This document shows, one piece after another, positions 1 to 6,037 of a DNA stretch of 6,118 nucleotides. Both the position numbers and the translations under genes were made by a program. The first letter of the stretch is position 1; each line of letters opens with the position of its first letter. The stretch lies in the NCBI GenBank assembly GCA_017554135.1, contig JAFZIX010000314.1:1-6118 (forward strand), read 5' to 3'. Source of the stretch: Bacteroidales bacterium. Its GTDB lineage: Bacteria > Bacteroidota > Bacteroidia > Bacteroidales > UBA932. The notes below the pieces were generated by a model. The model searched no databases. It was not told where the DNA came from and worked only from the letters and a program-made list of their open reading frames with translations.

Positions 1-672
1 CAGGACTGGACCTCGCTCTGCACCCACATCCCCGGCCTGAAGGTGGTCTTCCCCGTCACGCCTTACGATGCCAAGGGCCTGATGAACAGCGCCTTGCAGG
101 GCACCGACCCCGTCATCTTCTTCGAAAGCCAGCGCCTCTACGGCATCGGCGAGCAGTTCCACGAGGGTGGAGTGCCGGAAGGATACTACGAGATTCCTAT
201 CGGCGAGCCGGATGTTAAGCGCGTGGGTAAGGATGTCACCTTCCTCACCATCGGTGCAACGCTCTACCGCGCCCTGAAGGCGGCGGATATCCTTAAGGAG
301 AAATATGGCCTAGAGGCGGAGGTGATCGACGCCCGCAGCCTTGTGCCGTTCAACTACGAGAAGGTCATCGAGAGTGTCAAGAAGACCGGCCGCATCATTA
401 TCGCCGGCGATGCTTCCGCCCGCGGATCCTTCCTGAACGACCTCGCGGCCAACATCGCGGACCTCTGCTTCGACTACCTCGACGCAGCGCCTGTGGTGCT
501 CGGTTCCCGCAACTGGATCACTCCTTGCCACGAGTTGGAAGAGGCATTCTTCCCTCAGCCGGAGTGGTTCCTGGACGTTATCAACGAGAAGATGGTTCCC
601 CTGCCGGGTTACGTGCCTACCGGGAACTTCACTTCCGCGCAGCAGATTCTCCGTGCCCGGAAGGGTGTCTAA
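1..672 (+). CDS. 2-oxoacid dehydrogenase E1 component, beta-type C-terminal part (5' end outside window)
   Basis: The reading frame is open from base 1, so the visible 223 codons are the C-terminal part of a longer protein; the first ATG (43) is internal. The fragment has the hallmarks of the beta subunit of thiamine-diphosphate-dependent 2-oxoacid (pyruvate, branched-chain or acetoin) dehydrogenases. The end of the pyrimidine-binding domain reads HIPGLKVVFPVTPYDAKGLM (residues 10-29). The transketolase C-terminal domain follows, with EVIDARSLVPF and a typical NWITPCHELEEAFFPQP stretch. These enzymes decarboxylate a 2-oxoacid and pass the acyl group to lipoyl E2 in the cytoplasm. Whether this is a separate beta subunit or the back half of a fused alpha-beta E1 cannot be seen, and the substrate is undetermined. 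The TAA stop overlaps the first base pair of the repeat cluster that follows. Confidence 0.85.
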   Translation, partial: QDWTSLCTHIPGLKVVFPVTPYDAKGLMNSALQGTDPVIFFESQRLYGIGEQFHEGGVPEGYYEIPIGEPDVKRVGKDVTFLTIGATLYRALKAADILKEKYGLEAEVIDARSLVPFNYEKVIESVKKTGRIIIAGDASARGSFLNDLAANIADLCFDYLDAAPVVLGSRNWITPCHELEEAFFPQPEWFLDVINEKMVPLPGYVPTGNFTSAQQILRARKGV

Positions 673-745
673 CTGTCATTCTGAGCATTTTTAACTGTCA
701 TTCTGAGCATTTTTAACTGTCATTCTGAGCAAAGCGAAAGAATCT
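671..745 (+). repeat. Repeat cluster: two 22-base head units plus one full hairpin unit
   Basis: Two identical 22-base units (AACTGTCATTCTGAGCATTT plus two T, at 671-692 and 693-714) are followed by a third copy. The third continues as GAGCAAAGCGAAAGAATCT (715-745) instead of the T-rich tail. The final unit can fold with the stem ATTCT (722-726) / AGAAT (739-743) around a 12-base loop. The cluster fills the whole gap between the E1 stop and the PHP start. The same unit recurs at 2509-2536 and 3841-3870. No Bacteroidota TAnnTTTG promoter element and no clear terminator is visible here. Confidence 0.85.
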
Positions 746-1729
746 ATGATTGACGTAAACGCCCATCTCCATACCCCCTACTCCTTCAGCGCTTTCAGCA
801 GCGTGGGGCAAGCCCTCGACATGGCTGCCGCCGAAGGAGTCAAGGTGGTGGGAATCAACGACTTCTATTCCACCGATGGTTATAAGGAGTGGAAGGATGG
901 CTGCTCCGAGCGCGACCTGATTCCGCTCTTCGGTATCGAGTTTATCGCCCTGAATGCGGAGGATCAGGCCGCCGGGCTGCGGGTAAATGACCCCAACAAT
1001 CCGGGGCGCACCTACATCAGCGGCAAGGGCTTGAAATATCCCGTTACTTTGAGCGGAGAGCCTGCCCGCCAGTTGGCCGCTGTCCGCGCCGAGTCAAATG
1101 CCCAGGTGGAGAGGATGTGTGAGAAGTTGAATGCCTGGCTGAAGGCCGAAGGCAAGGATATTGTGCTGGATTTCAACGAGATACGTACCACCCTTACGAA
1201 GGGGATGGTGCGTGAACGCCATCTGGCCAAAGCTTTACGGCTGGTGTTGTACCCCGATGCCGAGGATCCTGCCAAACTGGAGAACGAACTGCGTTCGAAG
1301 TTGCTGAAAGCAGGAGGCCCGGCATTCGTGCCGGAAGATCCCAAAGCTTTCCTGCCGATGGAAACCGTGCAGCACATAATCGAAGCCGCCGGAGGCATTC
1401 CCACCTATCCTTTCCTGGCAGACGATGCCAAAGGAAACTTCACGGATTTCGAGGGGGATCTCCAGAAGGCCGCCGATACGCTGAAGAAGCGCGGATTCCG
1501 CAGCGTCGAGTTCATCACCACCCGTAACACCACCGCCGTGCTGGAGAGTTATGCGGGGTATCTGGAGGATGAGGGATTCATCGTGACTTTCGGTTCGGAG
1601 CATAATACTCCGGCGATGGAGCCCATCAAATTGCGCACCCGCGATGCCGCCGGTCTTTCAGAAAAGTTGCGCGCCATCAACTACCGCGGCGCCTGCGCCA
1701 TTTTGGAACACCAGGCGGGCAAGGCCTGA
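746..1729 (+). CDS. PHP-domain metal-dependent hydrolase-like protein
   Basis: This 327-residue protein opens with a polymerase-and-histidinol-phosphatase (PHP) signature. NAHLHTPYSFSAF supplies the HxH pair H7/H9, GINDF gives D39, FGIEF gives E65, and a late SEHNTP gives H286. In the PHP superfamily such residues bind two or three metal ions, and members are often phosphoesterases (histidinol-phosphatase and related enzymes). The start is well supported because the HxH motif begins only six residues after the ATG at 746. The usual second motif TDH is replaced by NDFYSTDGY. The middle part (residues about 110-225) is a charged helical insertion and is not a recognisable extra domain. It lies between an E1 gene and a sugar-phosphate aldolase gene, so a phosphorylated sugar substrate is a reasonable guess, but specificity is unknown. 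It ends with TGA, showing that TGA is used as a stop here. Confidence 0.8.
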   Translation: MIDVNAHLHTPYSFSAFSSVGQALDMAAAEGVKVVGINDFYSTDGYKEWKDGCSERDLIPLFGIEFIALNAEDQAAGLRVNDPNNPGRTYISGKGLKYPVTLSGEPARQLAAVRAESNAQVERMCEKLNAWLKAEGKDIVLDFNEIRTTLTKGMVRERHLAKALRLVLYPDAEDPAKLENELRSKLLKAGGPAFVPEDPKAFLPMETVQHIIEAAGGIPTYPFLADDAKGNFTDFEGDLQKAADTLKKRGFRSVEFITTRNTTAVLESYAGYLEDEGFIVTFGSEHNTPAMEPIKLRTRDAAGLSEKLRAINYRGACAILEHQAGKA

Positions 1730-1766
1730 GCACCAAGTGGGCAAGGTCGAATTTTAGAGCCACTTG
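1709..1766 (+). repeat. Imperfect direct repeat with hairpin at the PHP/aldolase gene junction
   Basis: CACCAGGCGGGCAAGG (1709-1724, inside the PHP C-terminus) recurs as CACCAAGTGGGCAAGG (1731-1746) with two mismatches and a 22-base period. The second copy also supplies CAAGTGG (1734-1740), which is perfectly complementary to CCACTTG (1760-1766) across a 19-base loop. It could be a weak RNA structure or the scar of a small duplication. There is no T-run after it, so it is not a convincing terminator. The 47-base gap (1730-1776) otherwise holds only an A-rich leader (GAACAAAAAAA) before the next ATG. Confidence 0.5.
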
Positions 1767-1776
1767 AACAAAAAAA

Positions 1777-3819
1777 ATGAAAGAGATTGAACAATTGATC
1801 GAGGTTTCCCGCAGATACGGGGCCGATTCCAGATTCGTAATTGCCGGCGGCGGCAACACTTCATTCAAGACCGCCGACCGCCTTTGGGTAAAAGCTAGCG
1901 GCCATGCCCTTGCCACTATAGGCGAGGATGGATTTGCCGTGCTGGACCGTGCCAAGTTGAATCCGATGGGCACCAAAGCCTATAGCAGCGATACTGCCGA
2001 GCGCGAGGCGCAGGTGAAGGAAGACCTGGCGGCCGCGTGCATCACCAAGGACCGCCGTCCCTCAGTGGAGACTTCGATGCATAATGCCATTGGTTATGCC
2101 TTCGTGGTGCATCTGCATCCCACTCTGGTGAATGCCCTGATGTGTTCGGTGAATGCCGAGGCGAAGTGCAAGGAGTTGTTCCCCGATGCGCTTTACATTC
2201 CTTATTGCGACCCGGGCTATACCCTTTTCAAGAAGGTATACGACGAGATTCAGGCCTATAAGGCTGCTCGCGGCACTGAGCCACAGGTGATCTTTTTGCA
2301 GAATCATGGTGTTTTTGTGGCGGCGGATACTGTCGCGGAAGTTGACAGCATATATGATGGTATTATGGCCGCGTTAGAGATCCCTTCACCTGCTGCGCAG
2401 GTTCGGGATGACAACGCCACGCCCGGCGACACCACTGTCACTCCCCCCACCACTGTCATTCCCACCGCCCCTGTCACTCCCCCCACCACGGTCATTCCCA
2501 CCACCACTGGCATTCCGAGCGAAGCGAAGGAATCTATCCCCGTAATACGGCAGATATTAAGCCGCAACGGCCGCGGGCTCAAGACGCTGCGCATAACCAA
2601 AAACGAACTGACCGACCAGTTTACTGAGAGCGAAGCGGGATTCAAGAAGGTGGCGGCGCCGTTCACTCCGGATATCATAGTCTATTGCAAAAGCCATTAT
2701 ATATGGCTGGAAGATGCCGATACCGCAAAAGCGGAGAAGGCAATCGAGGCATACATCTCCAAATATGGTCACACTCCCAAGGTGCTGCTGATCAAAGGCA
2801 TAGGCCTGGTGGCAGTAGGAGACAACGCCAAGAATGCCGGCATAATCACCGAGGTGTTCCTGGATGCGATGAAGGTCGCAGCGGGGGCACAGGCGTTCGG
2901 CGGAGAGCATCCGATGGAGCCCAAGTGGATTGACTTCATCGACAATTGGGAAGTTGAGAATTACCGCCGCAAGGTGGCCGCCGGGGCATCCGCTGGCCGC
3001 GTTGAAGGCAAGACCATAATAGTCACTGGTGCTGCCCAGGGCTTCGGCGAGGGTATCGCCCGCGAACTCATCAAGGAAGGCGCCAATATTGTGGTGGCCG
3101 ACCTCAATGAAGAAACCGGCGTCAAGACAGCCGAGGCGTTCAATGCCCTCTGCAAAAACAACCGCGCCATCTTCGTCAAGACCAACGTGGCCGATCTCGA
3201 CAGCCTCAACAACCTGATAGCCACCACCATAGCGAACTTCGGCGCCCTTGATGCGTTCGTCAGCAACGCCGGCGTGGTGCGTGCAGGAGACCTCGAAGCG
3301 ATGACTCCCGAGAACATGGAGTTCGTCACCAAGATCAACTATAGCGCATACTTCTATTGCTCCAAGGTGGCCCAGCACGTGATGAAACTGCAGACCGCGG
3401 TGGATCCGGAATACTTCGCGGACATCATCCAGGTGAACAGCAAGAGCGGCCTGGTGGGCAGTAAGGCGAATTTCGCATATGCCGGCAGCAAGTTCGGCGG
3501 CATCGGCCTCACCCAGTCCTTCGCCCTCGAACTGGCCCCCTACCGCATCAAGGTGAACAGCATCTGCCCCGGCAACTATCTGGACGGTCCGCTCTGGAGC
3601 GATCCCGAGAAAGGACTCTATGTTCAGTATCTGAACGCGGGCAAGGTGCCCGGAGCAAAGACTGTGGAGGATGTCAAGGAGTATTATCTCTCGAAGGTTC
3701 CCATGCACAAGGGTTGCAATCCCGTAGATGTGACGAAGGCCATCCTCTATGCAATTGAACAGACAGGCGAGACCGGCCAGGCCATTCCGGTAACAGGAGG
3801 CCAGGTTATGCTCGCCTAG
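1777..3819 (+). CDS. Bifunctional class II aldolase / sorbitol-6-phosphate-dehydrogenase-like SDR fusion
   Basis: This is a 680-residue two-enzyme protein. Residues 1-200 are a class II (zinc) aldolase domain: AGGGNTSFK (23-31) and KASG (39-42) form the phosphate/substrate loops, E98 (SVETSMH) matches the catalytic/zinc Glu, H112 and H114 (HLHP) and H177 (QNHG) complete the zinc site. Residues 201-254 are encoded by inserted repeat DNA (separate entry). Residues 255-408 form a connecting domain. Residues 409-680 are a short-chain dehydrogenase with TGAAQGFG (417-424), SNAG (N497), S555, Y568 and K572 all in place. The SDR closely resembles sorbitol-6-phosphate 2-dehydrogenases (SrlD/SorF type): INSKSG-like motif, KFGGIGLTQS, and the ending VTGGQVML. 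Known aldolase-SDR fusions include rhamnulose-1-phosphate aldolase/lactaldehyde dehydrogenase, but this SDR points to a hexitol or ketose phosphate. Both active sites are intact; the exact substrate is unknown. It stops with TAG. Confidence 0.85.
   Translation: MKEIEQLIEVSRRYGADSRFVIAGGGNTSFKTADRLWVKASGHALATIGEDGFAVLDRAKLNPMGTKAYSSDTAEREAQVKEDLAAACITKDRRPSVETSMHNAIGYAFVVHLHPTLVNALMCSVNAEAKCKELFPDALYIPYCDPGYTLFKKVYDEIQAYKAARGTEPQVIFLQNHGVFVAADTVAEVDSIYDGIMAALEIPSPAAQVRDDNATPGDTTVTPPTTVIPTAPVTPPTTVIPTTTGIPSEAKESIPVIRQILSRNGRGLKTLRITKNELTDQFTESEAGFKKVAAPFTPDIIVYCKSHYIWLEDADTAKAEKAIEAYISKYGHTPKVLLIKGIGLVAVGDNAKNAGIITEVFLDAMKVAAGAQAFGGEHPMEPKWIDFIDNWEVENYRRKVAAGASAGRVEGKTIIVTGAAQGFGEGIARELIKEGANIVVADLNEETGVKTAEAFNALCKNNRAIFVKTNVADLDSLNNLIATTIANFGALDAFVSNAGVVRAGDLEAMTPENMEFVTKINYSAYFYCSKVAQHVMKLQTAVDPEYFADIIQVNSKSGLVGSKANFAYAGSKFGGIGLTQSFALELAPYRIKVNSICPGNYLDGPLWSDPEKGLYVQYLNAGKVPGAKTVEDVKEYYLSKVPMHKGCNPVDVTKAILYAIEQTGETGQAIPVTGGQVMLA
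2377..2413 (-). repeat. Inverted REP-like hairpin unit at the left edge of the insertion
   Basis: This 37-base unit folds as ATCCC (2380-2384) / GGGAT (2405-2409), a 3x2 internal loop, then ACCTGC (2388-2393) / GCAGGT (2397-2402) with a TGC loop. That is 11 base pairs in all. The outer stem occupies the same place as ATTCC/GGAAT in the other copies but in the opposite orientation, so the insertion is flanked by inverted units. It codes for EIPSPAAQVRDD in the host protein. Confidence 0.7.
2377..2536 (+). repeat. Composite repeat insertion inside the aldolase-SDR coding sequence
   Basis: The reading frame here is made of the same repeat family seen between genes. A left inverted copy (2377-2413) begins GAGATCCCTTC and ends GGGATGACA, the reverse complement of TGTCATCCC...GAAGGGATCTC. 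After a spacer come four 18-base units starting GTCACTCCC or GTCATTCCC (2437, 2455, 2473, 2491), that is, two copies of a 36-base pair-unit. The block closes with a full right copy GGCATTCCGAGCGAAGCGAA plus GGAATCTA (2509-2536). It encodes residues 201-254, a Pro/Thr/Val-rich linker (VTPPTTVIPTAP repeated) between the aldolase and the next domain. Frame is kept throughout, and conserved-looking sequence resumes at IPVIRQILS. Confidence 0.85.
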
Positions 3820-3820
3820 A

Positions 3821-3885
3821 GCCCCCTGTCAGCGCCCCCTGTCATTCCGAGCGTAGCGAAGGAAACTAAAGCGAAGGAAACTAAA
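3821..3885 (+). repeat. Repeat cluster before the SorE-like gene, with head and tail duplications
   Basis: GCCCCCTGTCA occurs at 3821-3831 and 3834-3844 (13-base period). The second copy runs into a full unit, CATTCCGAGCGTAGCGAAGG and on (to 3870). Its stem is TTCC (3845-3848) / GGAA (3861-3864) around the 12-base loop GAGCGTAGCGAA. The tail GCGAAGGAAACTAAA (3856-3870) is duplicated exactly at 3871-3885. The duplicated purine-rich GAAGGAAA lies 18 bases before the ATG at 3897 and could serve as, or replace, a ribosome-binding region. Apart from an A-rich leader (3886-3896) nothing else is visible in the 77-base gap. Confidence 0.85.
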
Positions 3886-3896
3886 AAACAACACAT

Positions 3897-5165
3897 ATGA
3901 AAACAAAAGCAGTACGTCTTCACGGAAAGGACGATTTAAGGCTGGACGAGTTCGAACTCCCGGCAATCAAAGAAAATGAAATCCTCGCAAAAGTAGTCAG
4001 CGACAGCATCTGCATGTCGAGTTACAAGGCTGCACATCAGGCAGATACGCATAAGCGCGTGCCGCGCGATGTCGCCGAAAAACCCACTATCATCGGGCAC
4101 GAATTCGCCGGTGAAATCATTGAAGTCGGTGCCAAATGGCAGGGCCAGTTCAAGGCCGGAGACAAGTTCTCCATCCAGCCCGCTCTCTTCTATGAGGGAG
4201 GCCCCGTCGGAGTGATGAGCGCTCCCGGCTATTCCTACCAGTTCATCGGCGGCGATGCAACCTACATCATCATCCCCAACGAGGTGATGGAGCAGGGATG
4301 ACTGCTGCCCTACAAGGGAGAAGCCTTCTATCCGGCATCCCTCAGCGAGCCTCTTTCCTGCGTGATCGGCGCAATGCATGCATGCTACCACACCACTCCC
4401 GGCAGTTATGAGCATACCATGGAGATCAAGGATGGCGGCAAGCTGGCACTGCTCGCCGGCGTAGGCCCTATGGGCCTTGCCTGCATCAACTACGTGCTGC
4501 ACCGCGAAGACCGCAAGCCCGCTCTCTTCGTGGTCACCGATATCGACCAGACCCGCCTGGACCGTGCTGCAAGTCTCTATACCAAGGAATTCGCGAAATC
4601 CCGCGGAATCGACCTCCGCTATGTGAACACCGGTGCGGTGGAAGATCCGGTCGCTACCCTCAGGGAGATTTCCGGAGGCGACGGCTATGACGAAGTTGTT
4701 GTGATGGCCCCCGTGCCCGCAGTGGTGGAGCAGGCGGATGACATCCTCGCATTCGACGGATGCCTGAACTTCTTCTCCGGCCCCTCCAAGGCTCCTTTCA
4801 AGGCCCCCTTCAACTTCTATAACGTACACTACGCCTCCACCCACCTCGTGGGCACCAGCGGCGGCAATACCAACGATATGAAGGAAGCCCTCCTCCTGAT
4901 GGGCAAGGGCATGGATCCCGCAGGTCTCGTAACCCACATCGGCGGCTTGAACGCGGTCATCGACACCACTCTCAACCTCCCGTCCATCCCCGGAGGCAAG
5001 AAACTGATTTACACACACATAAATATGCCGCTGACCGCCATCGCGGACTTCGGCAAACAAGGCAAGCCAGTCTTCGACGAACTGGACCGCATCTGCAAAG
5101 CGCACAACGGCCTATGGTCCGTCGAAGCCGAGAAATATCTCCTGGCGAACGCAGATAAATTATGA
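3897..5165 (+). CDS. Zinc-dependent medium-chain dehydrogenase, L-sorbose-1-phosphate-reductase-like, with an in-frame TGA
   Basis: A single 422-codon frame runs from the ATG at 3897 to the TGA at 5163-5165, broken by one internal TGA at codon 135 (4299-4301). The N-terminal GroES-like part has SDSICMSS (C39) and IIGHEF (H68, E69), catalytic zinc ligands of medium-chain dehydrogenases. After the TGA, LSEPLS supplies E151, and GVGPMG (188-193) is the Rossmann nucleotide-binding loop. The C-terminal PGGKKLIYTHINMPLTAIAD resembles L-sorbose-1-phosphate reductases (SorE), which reduce L-sorbose-1-phosphate to glucitol-6-phosphate. This family memory was not checked by search. Structural-zinc cysteines are absent. 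Without readthrough only 134 residues would be made, lacking the cofactor domain; a GTG at 4362 could not restore a full enzyme. The reading could be selenocysteine, a nonsense mutation or a sequence error. Coupled by ATGA overlap to the next gene. Confidence 0.75.
4299..4301 (+). other. In-frame TGA codon inside the SorE-like gene
   Basis: The codon sits between VMEQG and LLPYKGEAFYPASLSEP, and both sides belong to one dehydrogenase in the same frame. From memory, relatives read Cys at this place (a ...CLL... pattern), so TGC/TGT to TGA is a one-base change, and Cys-to-TGA is the classical signature of a selenocysteine codon. Genome-wide reassignment is unlikely because TGA ends the PHP gene and this gene itself. 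A second in-frame stop in the next gene makes ordinary nonsense mutation a serious alternative. Confidence 0.7.
4316..4333 (+). other. Hairpin just downstream of the in-frame TGA (possible SECIS-like element)
   Basis: GGGAGAAGCCTTCTATCC can fold as GGG-AGAA, loop GCC, TTCT, bulged A, TCC (with one G-U pair). The apical loop begins 21 bases after the TGA and its first base is G. This fits the loose published bacterial SECIS rule (G among the first two loop bases, loop about 16-37 bases from UGA). An alternative hairpin CCCT/AGGG (4308-4318) overlaps it. Short hairpins of this strength arise by chance, so the functional reading is weak. Confidence 0.2.
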
Positions 5166-6037
5166 AACAATTAGATGTTAAACTGATGCATCCCGCGGAG
5201 CAGATCACTCTGATCATCGGGATGATCTACAGGAGTGGCATGACCACAACATCAGGTGGCAACCTCTCCATACTTGACGATAACGGCGATATATGGATTA
5301 CCCCGGCCGGCATCGACAAAGGCTCCCTTACTCCAAAAGACATAATGTGCGTGAAGGCAGACGGCACCATAATCGGCCCGCATAAGCCTTCATCCGAATA
5401 TCCGTTCCATAGGGCGCTCTACAAGATGCGCCCGAACCTCAGGAGCGTCATCCACGCCCATCCTCCGGGACTCGTGACCTTCAGCATCACGCATCAGATC
5501 CCCGACACCTCCATCCTCCCCCAGGCGCTTGGAGTGTGCGGCCCCGTGGGATTCGCCCCCTATGCCCTTCCGGGCAGCGAGTTGCTGGGAGAGAAGATAG
5601 CGGCGGAGTTCAAGAAAAACCCTGAATACAAGGCGGTTATCATGGAAAACCACGGCGTGGTGCTGATGGGAGAGGATATCGCCGACGCCTACCAGCGCTT
5701 CGAAACGCTGGAACTTTGCGCTCGCACCATCCTCAATGCAAACACCCTCGGCACTCCTCGCCTGCTCACCCCCGAGCAGATCCAGCATCACACCCAGGCC
5801 GTGCATAACTCCTTCCCCCACTTCATGAACGTGGAGCACCCCTCCGACGAGCGCGCCATCCGCACCGAAATCTGCGAGATAGTTCTCCGAGCATGCCGCC
5901 AGGGTCTGATGAGATCCTCTTACGGCACAGCCTCCATCCGCTGGCGCGGGGATGACTTCCTCATCACGCCGGCGAACGTGCAGCGCTGGGACATCGAGCC
6001 CAACGACATAGTGCAGGTGAAGGACGGGATGATCTAG
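5162..6037 (+). CDS. Class II aldolase/adducin-family protein, tandem-domain form, stopped by TAG in the second domain
   Basis: Residues 1-200 form a complete class II aldolase domain. SGGN (31-34), KPSSE (E79), HAHPP (H98, H100) and ENHG (H164) give the full phosphate-binding and zinc site expected of fuculose-1-phosphate-aldolase-type enzymes. After a linker, residues 233-291 restart the same fold: SSYGTASIRW...FLITPANVQRWDIEPNDIVQVKDGM aligns with TSGGNLSIL...WITPAGIDKGSLTPKDIMCVKADGT of the first domain. The second copy has SYGT where the first has SGGN, so it is probably non-catalytic, perhaps structural. TAG at 6035-6037 ends the frame at 291 residues, but homology continues beyond it (next entry). 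The ATG overlaps the upstream stop (ATGA), implying translational coupling with the SorE-like gene. The substrate is presumably a phosphorylated sugar; identity unknown. Confidence 0.8.
   Translation: MKQLDVKLMHPAEQITLIIGMIYRSGMTTTSGGNLSILDDNGDIWITPAGIDKGSLTPKDIMCVKADGTIIGPHKPSSEYPFHRALYKMRPNLRSVIHAHPPGLVTFSITHQIPDTSILPQALGVCGPVGFAPYALPGSELLGEKIAAEFKKNPEYKAVIMENHGVVLMGEDIADAYQRFETLELCARTILNANTLGTPRLLTPEQIQHHTQAVHNSFPHFMNVEHPSDERAIRTEICEIVLRACRQGLMRSSYGTASIRWRGDDFLITPANVQRWDIEPNDIVQVKDGMI

Noticed and set aside
671..745. CRISPR-like array
   Set aside because: The 22-base units are directly adjacent with no spacers, and there are only three, so this is a tandem repeat cluster.
1730..1776. Rho-independent terminator between the PHP and aldolase genes
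   Set aside because: The only stem has 7 base pairs, a 19-base loop, and is followed by A-residues, not a T-run on the + strand.
2557..3708. Long antisense open frame (383 codons) opposite the aldolase-SDR gene
   Set aside because: It lies wholly opposite a gene with intact aldolase and SDR motifs, has no recognisable domain, and long antisense frames are expected from codon bias in GC-rich genes.
4374..4385. Palindromic ATGCATGCATGC stretch
   Set aside because: It encodes MHAC within a conserved part of the dehydrogenase and is too short to be convincing as a regulatory site.
3936..5105. Long antisense open frame (389 codons) opposite the SorE-like gene
   Set aside because: The + strand frame carries the zinc and nucleotide-binding motifs on both sides of the TGA; the antisense product resembles nothing and has no leader.
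4362..5165. Separate gene starting with GTG at 4362
   Set aside because: It begins in the middle of the conserved EPLSCVIGA segment of the same dehydrogenase and frame, so it is the back half of the interrupted gene and not an independent one.
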